From a virus, in IMG/VR virus record IMGVR_UViG_3300035199_000152, positions 1 through 45,631 of that record: a DNA stretch of 45,631 nucleotides, one strand, 5' to 3'. Positions 17,873 through 24,809 of this stretch are shown one piece after another. The notes under the pieces were generated by a model. That model ran no database searches, was not told the DNA's origin, and saw nothing but the letters and a program-made list of their open reading frames with translations. The position numbers and the translations under genes were made by a program. The number at the start of each line of letters is the position of its first letter. Position 1 is the stretch's first letter.

Positions 17873-18031
17873 TTATTTTCTTTCTTCAGGATTACTTCTC
17901 CAGTTGTCTGCACATCTCTTTAACATAGAGCACAACATAGCTATCATAAAAAAGCCAATACTCCAAACAACTATGGCTACTCCACATATTAATAAATCAA
18001 CTATCCATTCTGTTACGTCTATCATTATCAT
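17873..18031 (-). CDS. Small membrane protein (52 aa)
   Basis: The start overlaps the previous stop as ATGA at 18028-18031. One hydrophobic segment (VDLLICGVAIVVWSIGFFMI) spans about residues 10-30, followed by M-L-C-S-M-L-K-R and a basic polar end. Probably an inner-membrane micro-protein; function unknown. Confidence 0.6.
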   Translation of the reverse strand: MIMIDVTEWIVDLLICGVAIVVWSIGFFMIAMLCSMLKRCADNWRSNPEERK

Positions 18032-18663
18032 TCTTCTTTACCTTCAGGCATGTATTCTACTCGACAGCAATTTGAGCCATCTTTTAATTGCCAACTATCG
18101 TTAGGTGTTTCTTTCTTCCCACACCTAGAACAATACGCTATATACAGCCCTGTTTTTGTTTTTTTAAAATTAGCTTCAAAGCTTTTCTTCTTTTTTTCTT
18201 TGACAGCCCATTGAATACTGTTGTTGTGCCACTTAATCATTCTACGTTTGATTTCAAAAGTTTCTTGCATCTCAAACTTAAATTTAGTTCCGGATTTATT
18301 TTTTTCTAACCAATATTCATTGAAATCATTTAATGTGTCATTTTCCATACCAATCTCAAATGCAAACAACTTTGCATTAGACTCAAATTTTTCTTTTCTA
18401 GTATCAATGGGAACTTTAACTATAGTTGAATCACCGATTGGACTTTTCCATTTTTTGATTTTTTTACTATCTGGGTGCATTATTCCATTTTCTACATAAT
18501 AATCAGATGCACAATCAAGCATAAGTTCTTCAATCTTTAATAACATCCTTTTGTAGAAGTCCTTATTAAAAAAAGTATCAGTATTATTGTTTTCCAGATT
18601 ATGTATAATACTCATTCTGGCATCATTTAAGCTTATTAAGTCAAATTTGTCTTTCATTTTCAT
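18028..18663 (-). CDS. Putative replisome-organiser-like protein with C-terminal zinc finger
   Basis: The product has 211 residues. Residues about 116-148 contain F-N-E-Y-W-L-E-x5-T-K-F-K-F-E-M-Q-x-T-F-E-I-K-R-R-M-x2-W. A very similar F-x2-Y-W-x-E...T-F-x-x-x-R-R-x3-W pattern occurs, from memory, in phage replication/replisome organiser proteins. The end has C-S-R-C-G-K-K-E and C-C, a possible zinc finger. If right, it could link the origin at 29.2 kb to the host replisome, since no polymerase, primase or helicase gene is present. The assignment is tentative. Confidence 0.6.
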   Translation of the reverse strand: MKMKDKFDLISLNDARMSIIHNLENNNTDTFFNKDFYKRMLLKIEELMLDCASDYYVENGIMHPDSKKIKKWKSPIGDSTIVKVPIDTRKEKFESNAKLFAFEIGMENDTLNDFNEYWLEKNKSGTKFKFEMQETFEIKRRMIKWHNNSIQWAVKEKKKKSFEANFKKTKTGLYIAYCSRCGKKETPNDSWQLKDGSNCCRVEYMPEGKEE

Positions 18664-18783
18664 TTTTAACCATATAATAACGTATTTTCAATTTTACCGA
18701 ATAAAAACACCGTCTAATTTCCCGTATATGCTCGTATTATTAAATATCGGTATCCAAGTGCCACTATTATTTATATGTCAATG

Positions 18784-18802
18784 CGGGGGCTATTAACCCC
18801 CG
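18784..18802 (-). terminator. GC-rich hairpin after the ssDNA-binding-like gene
   Basis: CGGGGG (18784-18789) and CCCCCG (18797-18802) form a 6-bp perfect stem with a 7-base loop, extendable by TGTC/GACA across an internal loop. It lies just after the gene ending at 18829. No T-run follows on the minus strand, so it may be a weak terminator or a stabilising hairpin. The rest of the 165-base gap (18664-18828) is AT-rich without a gene. Confidence 0.45.
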
Positions 18803-18828
18803 ACATCAACAACCAACAACAACAATCG

Positions 18829-19050
18829 TTAGAATGGTGAATCCGAGTCAGATTTCTCTTCTTTTGGTTGAAACTGACCTCTAAGATTGGTAGCACCAGC
18901 CTTAGTTTTGTTTATCCAAAGCGAGGCTTTCATATCCACTCCCCCAACTTTGGCATCTCCGGTATAATCGGGGCGATTGTCGCCTTCTTCTTTATACCCG
19001 TTTTTCAATAGACTCATGCTATTGTCTTTTAGTTCAAAGCCTTTAGCCAT
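18829..19050 (-). CDS. Small ssDNA-binding-like protein with SSB-style acidic tail
   Basis: The product has 73 residues, with AGGAG before the ATG. The amino part (F-E-L-K-D-N-S-x-S-L-L-K-N, then D-Y-T-G-D-A-K-V-G-G-V-D-M-K-A-S-L-W-I) matches small phage proteins found near recombination genes, with beta strands. It ends E-E-K-S-D-S-D-S-P-F, like the acidic Pro-Phe tip with which bacterial SSB recruits repair proteins. It is too short for a complete classical SSB. An ssDNA or protein-partner role is inferred. Confidence 0.65.
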   Translation of the reverse strand: MAKGFELKDNSMSLLKNGYKEEGDNRPDYTGDAKVGGVDMKASLWINKTKAGATNLRGQFQPKEEKSDSDSPF

Positions 19051-19064
19051 TTTGAACTCCTATT

Positions 19065-19139
19065 TTATGGAGCACTGAACACAACATCTCCAAAATACAT
19101 AGCGCCAACCGTGTATTTATCATCCTTCGATGTTTGCAC
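19065..19139 (-). CDS. Possible micro-gene (24 aa, GTG start)
   Basis: A GTG with AGGGG five bases upstream opens a 24-residue frame between two clear genes (DDKYTVGAMYFGDVVFSAP at its end). It fills the only gap in this part of the operon. Too short to judge further. Confidence 0.3.
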   Translation of the reverse strand: MQTSKDDKYTVGAMYFGDVVFSAP

Positions 19140-19152
19140 AATGCCCCTGTTA

Positions 19153-19542
19153 TTAAAAAGCTTGTCCTATTAATCCTGTTAATTCTTTTATTGGCAGAAG
19201 TAATATTTCTGATTCATTATCATCTCCACCCATAATTTTTTTAGCAGTTCCATTTTTAATCATTACTCTACAAATATTTTTTAATTCTTCAACGGGTATA
19301 CAAATCATACCTTTTACTTTCCCTTTCTCTGATAGAATATGAAACCACCAATCTGATTCCGTAACGGATAACCCCGACTTTTTACCACGACACCTTATTT
19401 CTATTGCAATGTTCCCTGTCTCAATCCATTTATCTCGTTCTGTTTTTACTTCAATTTTTCCTTTAGTTTTAAAAAGCTTTTCAAGACCTTGCTCATACTC
19501 CTCCCCAAACTTTAAGTCTAAATCAAATTTAGGGTTGTACAT
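19153..19542 (-). CDS. PD-(D/E)XK-like nuclease (putative)
   Basis: The product has 129 residues. It shows F-D-L-D-L-K-F-G, then K-G-K-I-E-V-K-T-E-R-D-x-W, and I-A-I-E-I-R-C-R-G-K-K-S-G-L-S-V-T-E-S-D-W-W. The I-E-V-K and following E-I motif with acidic residues match the small PD-(D/E)XK nucleases common in marine phages near RuvC and ssDNA-binding genes. It overlaps the RuvC-like gene by 14 bases. Probable role: DNA junction or end processing. Confidence 0.7.
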   Translation of the reverse strand: MYNPKFDLDLKFGEEYEQGLEKLFKTKGKIEVKTERDKWIETGNIAIEIRCRGKKSGLSVTESDWWFHILSEKGKVKGMICIPVEELKNICRVMIKNGTAKKIMGGDDNESEILLLPIKELTGLIGQAF

Positions 19543-20029
19543 TTAACTCCCCTTCCTCTTCCATATGCATTCCATACATTGTTATCAACACCGCATCTGC
19601 ATTCCATAATCTTGCTGGCTTTTCCGTAAAAACCGATGCCATTTCTTTAAGCTTATTTTTCCTGTCCTTTTTTATCTTAGGTAATTTTTCACCTATTTTG
19701 TTTTCCCAAAATTTCATCCATTTCTGCGGAGAAACTTCTACAATTTTAGTTATTTCTCTTCTTGAATGGAGAATCCCTAACCAAACTCCGTAGTTCACTC
19801 CAAATTTAAATAAAGAACTACGACCATCGTGAGGCATAGCGTGTACTTTTTCTATATATGCTACTATTTTATCTGATTTAAATGCATTAACAGCCACAGA
19901 AGCGGCTACCGTTCTGCCTCCAATTAATTTATGACATTTATATTCATGCATTTGTTTTGTCTCTGAAGATGTGAAACATAATGCGCCGTTAGCACCGGGG
20001 TCTATCCCTATTATAGTTTTATTCATCAC
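19529..20029 (-). CDS. RuvC-like Holliday junction resolvase
   Basis: The product has 166 residues of the RNase H/RuvC fold. The first acidic residue is in I-I-G-I-D-P-G-A-N-G-A-L (D10), the second in Y-I-E-K-V-H-A-M-P (about E60), and the last in W-N-A-D-A-V-L-I-T-M-Y-G near the end. Length matches phage RuvC-like enzymes, which cut four-way junctions before packaging. ATGA overlap with the upstream gene places it in the recombination operon. Confidence 0.85.
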   Translation of the reverse strand: MMNKTIIGIDPGANGALCFTSSETKQMHEYKCHKLIGGRTVAASVAVNAFKSDKIVAYIEKVHAMPHDGRSSLFKFGVNYGVWLGILHSRREITKIVEVSPQKWMKFWENKIGEKLPKIKKDRKNKLKEMASVFTEKPARLWNADAVLITMYGMHMEEEGELNVQP

Positions 20030-20294
20030 TCATATCTCCGTTGTATGTTTCAAAAACGCCATGAACTTCACCTTTAAACCTATTATCGTCTTCAACGGCT
20101 TTATTGTATTTACTGATAAGACTTTCTCGTATTTTCTTCATATCACTTAAAAGTTTTTCGTATGGCTTTAGATAATCAAGACTTTCTATGCCATAGAATC
20201 TCATCTTCAATGTGTTCTCCAATGAATTGATTTGTAATTCTATCTCCGGCAACGTGTATTTTATTGTTGCATTAATTTTTTTCTTATCAATCAA
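20019..20294 (-). CDS. Small coiled-coil protein of the recombination operon
   Basis: The product has 91 residues. The start is a TTG that overlaps the previous stop (TTGA), preceded by a good GGAGG at seven bases; the first in-frame ATG is 30 codons later. Mostly helical, with heptad-like L-x2-I-E-L-Q-I-N-S-L-E-N-T-L. No known domain. Position suggests a partner of the RuvC-like or ssDNA-binding proteins. Confidence 0.65.
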   Translation of the reverse strand: MIDKKKINATIKYTLPEIELQINSLENTLKMRFYGIESLDYLKPYEKLLSDMKKIRESLISKYNKAVEDDNRFKGEVHGVFETYNGDMSDE

Positions 20295-20686
20295 AACGGA
20301 ACCTCCACAATCCTTACAACTCTAGCAACAGGGTACTTAACCCGTTTAGAGAATGTATTGTTAAATATTTTTTCATAGACTTCTATTTCCACAAGTTCTC
20401 CTATCAAATTTTCAAACTTGAAATTCTGATTATTAGAATTACTTTTTTTAACGCCCATGACATTCAAGAATTTTGCATAACCCCAATTTTTCTTAGGGTC
20501 ATGCGAAAATCCCTGAACTTGTTTGTATTTGAATATACCATTGTCCTTGACGGTATTACCACCAACCTTATATACAGGCTTGAAAACATCAGCTATATAT
20601 TTACCAAATCTCACGTTGTTAGAAGTCTCAACATCCACAATCGTAGCTATATGTTTTCCGAGATTAACAGAATCATATGCTTTCAT
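20291..20686 (-). CDS. Putative ssDNA-binding protein
   Basis: The product has 131 residues, beta-rich: G-K-H-I-A-T-I-V-D-V-E-T-S, F-K-Y-K-Q-V-Q-G, L-I-G-E-L-V-E-I-E-V-Y, R-V-V-R-I-V-E-V-P-F. The order and the L-x-G-E-x-V-E-x-E-V pattern resemble phage DUF669/OB-type ssDNA-binding proteins. It ends in P-F like SSB, but without the acidic run. Neighbours (nuclease and resolvase) support a recombination role. Confidence 0.55.
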   Translation of the reverse strand: MKAYDSVNLGKHIATIVDVETSNNVRFGKYIADVFKPVYKVGGNTVKDNGIFKYKQVQGFSHDPKKNWGYAKFLNVMGVKKSNSNNQNFKFENLIGELVEIEVYEKIFNNTFSKRVKYPVARVVRIVEVPF

Positions 20687-21062
20687 TGTTTTTAGCTAGT
20701 TCTTCTATCCTTCTTAAACATACATCCAGATTCTCTTTAGTGATGTGTCCATCGGCAAGAGACTTAATAACTGTATCTTTGTCACTATCTGTTAAAACTG
20801 AAGCCCTTTCTCTGATAATATCAGAAATATATTCAGCATCTGTTTTTTCTTCAACTTCATTACTAGCCACAACTTCATTATTAGATTCAACTCCATTGTT
20901 AGTCACGTATTTACCATCTATGACATACCTGACCCAACATTCAATGTCGGCGGTAACTGATGATGTCATGTCTATGCCATTTGTAAAAGCGGCTACTGCA
21001 AAACCATGCCGTATTTTACCTTCTGTTATTTTATCCCAATCGGGTTGTTTTGTTTCACTCAT
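20673..21062 (-). CDS. Conserved phage protein of the recombination module
   Basis: The product has 129 residues. It opens with P-D-W-D-K-I-T-E-G-K-I-R-H-G-F-A-V-A, a motif I recognise from small phage proteins encoded beside SSB and exonuclease genes. A Val/Glu-rich low-complexity linker (about 57-73) precedes a helical end. The role is unknown; it may be an adaptor for ssDNA-binding or nuclease proteins. Confidence 0.72.
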   Translation of the reverse strand: MSETKQPDWDKITEGKIRHGFAVAAFTNGIDMTSSVTADIECWVRYVIDGKYVTNNGVESNNEVVASNEVEEKTDAEYISDIIRERASVLTDSDKDTVIKSLADGHITKENLDVCLRRIEELAKNNESI

Positions 21063-21790
21063 AGTTTAGTATCTCCTTCTGATTTTAAACCACCACCGCA
21101 GACTTCAAAGAATCCACAGTATTTAGGGTTACATTCCCACGAATATGCGGGGGCAACACCCAACTCTATTGCCGGGTTACCTTTTTTAAATCTCTTATTA
21201 AGGTCTACCCAATAGTTTTTAGCCTCTTCAATATACTGAACATCAACAGCTAGTTCCCTAATAGCCGATGTATCTTTATTATAGTATATAAGAGCCAATT
21301 TTTTAATACGCTTACCATACTCCTGTTCATACCACCAAGCATATGTACCCACCTGTAAGTAATAATTCGTAGATGGAGCAGGGTCGGGGTATCTCCCAAA
21401 TAACTTCTTCCACTTAAAAGAATTACAAGTCTTAATATCGTATAGCGCATTATCGTCCGCCACTATAATATCCAAAAACCCACGTACATTAACTTCCGGT
21501 AGCTGTATTTCTTTCTCAATAAATATCTGAGTCCCGTTATTTTGAGCATATTCACCAAGCGCACTCTGTATATCTTCATGCACTATATCCCCAAGCCTGA
21601 ACAATCGTAACGTATCTTTATCAATAGGCTTAGGTTTTACCTTTGCTACGTGTTGAAAATAATGTTTACGCATACACATCCCGGCAGATGAGGCATGAAA
21701 CCACTTCTTATGACCATCATATCTTTTCTTCTGATGGAGACTATTTGTATTCGCTATGTATTCGTTGTAAATCCCTATAATATCAATCAC
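21059..21790 (-). CDS. Cas4/RecB-like exonuclease with probable Fe-S cluster
   Basis: The product has 243 residues with a GTG start and GGAG eight bases upstream. PD-(D/E)XK motifs are in order: G-D-I-V-H-E-D (H71), R-G-F-L-D-I-I (D107), L-Y-D-I-K-T (D118, K120) and L-Q-V-G-T-Y (Q146). C39 with C220, C225 and C231 gives the one-plus-three Cys arrangement of Cas4/AddB-type iron-sulfur nucleases. Likely role: 5'-end resection for phage recombination. There are no cas1 or CRISPR repeats nearby, so no CRISPR function is implied. Confidence 0.87.
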   Translation of the reverse strand: MIDIIGIYNEYIANTNSLHQKKRYDGHKKWFHASSAGMCMRKHYFQHVAKVKPKPIDKDTLRLFRLGDIVHEDIQSALGEYAQNNGTQIFIEKEIQLPEVNVRGFLDIIVADDNALYDIKTCNSFKWKKLFGRYPDPAPSTNYYLQVGTYAWWYEQEYGKRIKKLALIYYNKDTSAIRELAVDVQYIEEAKNYWVDLNKRFKKGNPAIELGVAPAYSWECNPKYCGFFEVCGGGLKSEGDTKL

Positions 21791-22034
21791 TTAAAGTTCT
21801 CCCTGTAAGAGATATGTCTGTGAATGTTAATTCTTTCCGCATCTCCGTCTGCGCCCACTTGTCTAATTCAAGTAATTCTTTAGATTGAGCTTGTTTAACA
21901 ACATTCATTGCCTTTTTTACCCCTGTTATTTCATGAAAAAGGTAATCTTTTCTAGGGTCATCACCCCATTCATTTTCAATATTAGCTATTGTATCACCTA
22001 AGTCACTTTCAAGATTTTTTAAAGTATTAAACAT
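21783..22034 (-). CDS. Small helical protein upstream of the exonuclease
   Basis: The product has 83 residues, helical and charged (N-L-E-S-D-L-G-D-T-I-A-N-I-E-N-E-W-G). The stop overlaps the exonuclease start and its ATG follows directly after the stop of the basic micro-gene. No domain recognised. Confidence 0.65.
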   Translation of the reverse strand: MFNTLKNLESDLGDTIANIENEWGDDPRKDYLFHEITGVKKAMNVVKQAQSKELLELDKWAQTEMRKELTFTDISLTGRTLSD

Positions 22035-22157
22035 TTATTTCGCCTTTTGCTTTTTTAGATATTTCTCATACTGAATCTTTGTACGCCCTTGACGGCTTAA
22101 AGTTTCATTTAACTTTCTTCTTTTCTGCTTTTTAATTTTTGATTTTTTATTTGGCAT
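22035..22157 (-). CDS. Very basic micro-protein (40 aa)
   Basis: The frame gives 40 residues, about half Lys or Arg (KKSKIKKQKRRKLNETLSRQ near the start, KYLKKQKAK at the end). It directly abuts the next gene. Such peptides may bind nucleic acid. It lies just after element A, a long hairpin at 22170-22236, whose folding could influence its translation. Confidence 0.6.
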   Translation of the reverse strand: MPNKKSKIKKQKRRKLNETLSRQGRTKIQYEKYLKKQKAK

Positions 22158-22169
22158 AGTTATTATTAA

Positions 22170-22236
22170 CAAAGGGCAGTGGATTAGATGAATAAACGGA
22201 GTACCTATGTACGAATGTACGTTCCACTACCCTTTG
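22170..22236 (-). ncRNA. Structured intergenic element A
   Basis: A 14-bp stem (22170-22183 with 22223-22236, one G-T wobble) closes a 39-base interior that can form further short stems (AACG/CGTT, GTAC/GTAC). It fills the gap between the AT-hook-like gene and the basic micro-gene. On the minus strand it shares GGTAG...TGG and CCACTGCC with element C at 23496. It could be a structured 5' leader, processing signal or independent RNA. No known riboswitch family was recognised. Confidence 0.5.
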
Positions 22237-22251
22237 CTTGGGGGATATATG

Positions 22252-22467
22252 TTATGACACTTGATTAAATGGTCTTAAAAACTCATCAAGACCCCTACTT
22301 ACCTTTGCTAAAAACCCTGTGGTGGGCTTTCTAACAATAGTCTTTTTACTAACAGCAGTTTTTATATATGTTTTAGTTCTATTTTCCCAATAGCTGTCAC
22401 AATCTTGCGCTACTTTGTATCCATTAGCTTTGGTAGTACCCATTGGTCTTCCACGTTTATTTGTCAT
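22252..22467 (-). CDS. Small basic protein with AT-hook-like motif
   Basis: The product has 71 residues. The start N-K-R-G-R-P-M-G contains the R-G-R-P core of an AT-hook, which binds the minor groove of AT-rich DNA. The remainder is basic. Its start overlaps the HNH gene's stop as ATGA. A DNA-binding role is plausible in this AT-rich genome but rests on a short motif. Confidence 0.6.
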   Translation of the reverse strand: MTNKRGRPMGTTKANGYKVAQDCDSYWENRTKTYIKTAVSKKTIVRKPTTGFLAKVSRGLDEFLRPFNQVS

Positions 22468-23096
22468 GCTACTTTCTCCTTCTTTTTTTGTATTTCTAAG
22501 TGTGCTTTCTCAAGCATAGCACTTGAAAACTTTTCTGATATTTCGTCTTTCTGTATTTTGAACGTATCAAAATCGAAAAAGTTCCAATGTTTTTTGTATA
22601 ATTTTTTTATTATACTTGAATAGTCATTAATTAAAAAAGCAATCTCTTTCCAATGCTTATAATCTTTCGATGTTTTTAAATAATGGCAATTCTGACAACG
22701 TACATCGCACTTGTCTATCTCTTCCTTTATTGCTTTTTTACTATAGCCATCTCTTATTAAATAATTAACCCCTTGATTCCTGTATATGTTCTTTATAGAG
22801 CCTACCCTATGGTCAAACACCATAGATGCGGGATGATAAACCCTCTTACAATCCGTGCATGGCACGTTTAAATATTTAGTAATTATTTCTATGTAATTCT
22901 CCAAAGCCCTTCTTCGCTTATTGATACCTATAACTTCTATGCATCTTTTTTTATTTGAACTGTAATATTGCTTTGATGTTTGCCTTTGGCAAGTTATACA
23001 CTCAGTTTGCAAACTATCCTTTCTAGCTTTATTCTTATTGAATCCCGTTATTGGAATGTTCTTTTTACACTTATAACATTTTTTTATTCTTTGCAT
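22464..23096 (-). CDS. HNH-type endonuclease-like protein with zinc ribbons
   Basis: ATG 23096 gives 210 residues; a TTG start 39 bases upstream has no ribosome binding site. It has an amino zinc ribbon (C7-x2-C10, C33-x2-C36). A treble-clef HNH-like core follows: C80-T-D-C83, then F-D-H97-R, and C134-Q-N-C137-H138 with L-K-T. Such phage HNH proteins cut DNA at or near packaging or homing sites. Free-standing, with no intron seen around it. The tail after about 150 is helical. Confidence 0.78.
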   Translation of the reverse strand: MQRIKKCYKCKKNIPITGFNKNKARKDSLQTECITCQRQTSKQYYSSNKKRCIEVIGINKRRRALENYIEIITKYLNVPCTDCKRVYHPASMVFDHRVGSIKNIYRNQGVNYLIRDGYSKKAIKEEIDKCDVRCQNCHYLKTSKDYKHWKEIAFLINDYSSIIKKLYKKHWNFFDFDTFKIQKDEISEKFSSAMLEKAHLEIQKKKEKVA

Positions 23097-23112
23097 AGTA
23101 GCCTTATGATTA

Positions 23113-23176
23113 GCAGGGCGAGTTTGAAAAAGCAAACCCTAAAAAGGAAATTAAAAAAGTCCGCCACACGCCCTGC
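23113..23176 (-). ncRNA. Structured intergenic element B
   Basis: GCAGGGCG (23113-23120) pairs perfectly with CGCCCTGC (23169-23176), and an inner AGTTTG/CAAACC hairpin is possible. It lies just before the HNH gene and has the same closed-stem layout as elements A and C, but with less shared sequence. It could be a leader or processing element. Confidence 0.4.
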
Positions 23177-23214
23177 ATTGAATTTATCATATATACTACT
23201 AACTTTCAATAAGA

Positions 23215-23475
23215 TTATGAGTCAATCCTGTAATAACATTGCCATCCGCAATCATCATCATACCAACTTATTTCGCTAACTACAATATCACAATGCTCTT
23301 GTATGTAGCTAATATCTTCCACTTTAATTGGCAACCAATGTCCGTATGAAAAGAATCTTTCATCCTTATTGGTGTACCTAAAGTCAATGTCTTTACTTTT
23401 CATACCACGTAACCCTAGTAACAATGTTATTTTATGCTCATTAGGTGCGTTTGGCAATGTATGTTTTTCTTTCAT
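23215..23475 (-). CDS. Unknown small protein
   Basis: The product has 86 residues, with AAGGATTAAT before the ATG. Mixed alpha/beta, with Y-G-H-W-L-P-I-K-V and E-I-S-W-Y-D-D-D-C-G-W-Q. No domain recognised. It is flanked by structured elements B and C. Confidence 0.65.
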   Translation of the reverse strand: MKEKHTLPNAPNEHKITLLLGLRGMKSKDIDFRYTNKDERFFSYGHWLPIKVEDISYIQEHCDIVVSEISWYDDDCGWQCYYRIDS

Positions 23476-23495
23476 ATTAATCCTTTTTTTTCAAA

Positions 23496-23589
23496 CATAG
23501 TTAGGCAGTGGTTTTCTAACGATTCAAGTCAAAAGACTCCGGGGTTTAAAGCGTGTTTCCAGACCCTTCCACCCGGCTACCTAACTATG
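23496..23589 (-). ncRNA. Structured intergenic element C
   Basis: CATAGTTAGG (23496-23505) pairs perfectly with CCTAACTATG (23580-23589); the stem can run on to 13 bp. Inside, CCGGG/CCCGG and AGTC/GACT helices give a multi-branched shape of 94 bases. It fills the whole gap between the DUF932-type gene and the 86-residue gene. It shares GGTAG/CCACTGCC with element A. The T-loop-like TTCAA on the plus strand is not part of a tRNA cloverleaf. Good candidate for an uncharacterised phage RNA. Confidence 0.5.
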
Positions 23590-23601
23590 CTCTGCCTTGT
23601 C

Positions 23602-24564
23602 CTACCCGACAATATAGTTTTTAGCAATCTCAAAAGCCTTCGCTTTCTGCCTTGCTCTAGTTCCATTGAGTATGTTACTACCCGATTCAAGTTCCCTGTC
23701 TGAAATCATATTATCAGCCCAATACGTTATTGCTGAGAACCATCTCCAAGCAGTATCTCCACGTTCTTCCTGTCCGGGAGAATTAAAGTATGCCCAATCA
23801 AGGTCTGCTAATTGGTTATTATGTTTACCCGAATACTGAGAATCTGTCCAATACGTCTCGCCGTCTTTTTTACGCTTTCTTGGTTTTTGAATTGCCCCAA
23901 GTACATTAGCAAACGCTTTTTTGTTTCTCATTTCGTGCCATTCAGTATCCTGTAATCTATTCACAAGGTCATAGTATTCAAGAATAGTATCATTAGCCAA
24001 TCGTATCTGTAACCTATAATCCTGAATTTTTACTACAGAATTACGTGTATGTTTCGCCTTGAATAGTACATCAGATGCTGAATTAAGCATAAACGTATTA
24101 GCACACCAAGTATCTACAATCTTAATTGTACTTTTTAATGCTACCGAGCCGTCATGAGATGTTCCAATCCACATTTTAGGATTTAATTCAGTTCCGTCAA
24201 ATGATAGACTAGGCAACTCTTCGTTTTCTAACTCAATAAACGCTAACTTATTATTTTTCAACTCGCCACTACCCGTTATTGTGTACCCGCACTTTACTAA
24301 TTCGTGGGCAATCTCTTCCAACTTCTCAAGTTGAATAGGGCAATAACTAGATGGATGTACGTACACTACGTCACCATTATCGGTGGGGTTATTTCTCTCT
24401 GCACGTTCTATGGCATGAAACCCGTGAATAGGGCTAAATCCCATACTACCATCATCATTCATTGTTTCCCTGTATAATCTGACAGGGGCAACATCGTGAG
24501 TGAATATATTTTCATTCAGACGCTCTTCCTTTAAAGTATCGTTATCTACTAAAAATGCAGGCAT
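23602..24564 (-). CDS. DUF932-family protein
   Basis: The product has 320 residues. The middle contains M-W-I-G-T-S-H-D-G-S-V-A-L-K, V-D-T-W-C-A-N-T-F-M-L-N and K-A-K-H-T-R-N-S, the pattern of the DUF932/phage-plasmid-like family. The function of this family is not established as far as I know. It is the longest gene in this part of the leftward block and might contribute to replication or host takeover. Confidence 0.8.
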   Translation of the reverse strand: MPAFLVDNDTLKEERLNENIFTHDVAPVRLYRETMNDDGSMGFSPIHGFHAIERAERNNPTDNGDVVYVHPSSYCPIQLEKLEEIAHELVKCGYTITGSGELKNNKLAFIELENEELPSLSFDGTELNPKMWIGTSHDGSVALKSTIKIVDTWCANTFMLNSASDVLFKAKHTRNSVVKIQDYRLQIRLANDTILEYYDLVNRLQDTEWHEMRNKKAFANVLGAIQKPRKRKKDGETYWTDSQYSGKHNNQLADLDWAYFNSPGQEERGDTAWRWFSAITYWADNMISDRELESGSNILNGTRARQKAKAFEIAKNYIVG

Positions 24565-24578
24565 TGTTTGTTTTCCTT

Positions 24579-24773
24579 TTAGTTTACACTCCGCTTTAGA
24601 GAATCAATCTCATCAGCGATGTGGTTTGTGATGTCTTCTATTGACAAAGATAGATGTTTCAGCAACTCTATTAATGCTCGCTTGCTCAACTCATCATTGA
24701 TACCTTCGGTGTAAGAATACATACTAAATACTTTCGTTTTTATTTTTTCGAGTCTTTTTATTTCGTTTTTCAT
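24579..24773 (-). CDS. Small helical protein, possibly leaderless
   Basis: The product has 64 residues, coiled-coil-like (E-I-K-R-L-E-K-I-K at start). The ATG lies only five bases after the -10 box of a repeated promoter (24778-24806), so the mRNA may be leaderless, or the true start may be Met18 (24722), which lacks a ribosome binding site. No function recognised. Confidence 0.6.
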   Translation of the reverse strand: MKNEIKRLEKIKTKVFSMYSYTEGINDELSKRALIELLKHLSLSIEDITNHIADEIDSLKRSVN

Positions 24774-24777
24774 ATCT

Positions 24778-24806
24778 CTTATACGTCCTTATTTTTAAAA
24801 AGTTCC
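24778..24806 (-). promoter_or_regulatory. Phage early promoter copy 2
   Basis: On the minus strand GGAACT (24801-24806), 17 bases, TATAAG (24778-24783), followed by AGATATGAA. This downstream stretch is also found after copy 1, suggesting a recent duplication. Confidence 0.65.
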
Positions 24807-24809
24807 ATT

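Noticed and set aside
21059-21790. Cas4-like nuclease as part of a CRISPR system
   Set aside because: No repeats or other cas genes in the window; the neighbours are phage recombination genes.
22464-23096. HNH gene as part of a group I intron or intein
   Set aside because: The flanking genes are intact and tightly packed, and no split gene or intron core was found.
23097-23135. TTG start extending the HNH-type gene by 13 residues
   Set aside because: No ribosome binding site and it runs into element B; ATG 23096 is the better start.
23496-23589. Element C as a tRNA
   Set aside because: It has a long closing stem and TTCAA, but the 10-13-bp stem, missing anticodon arm and wrong spacing do not make a cloverleaf on either strand.
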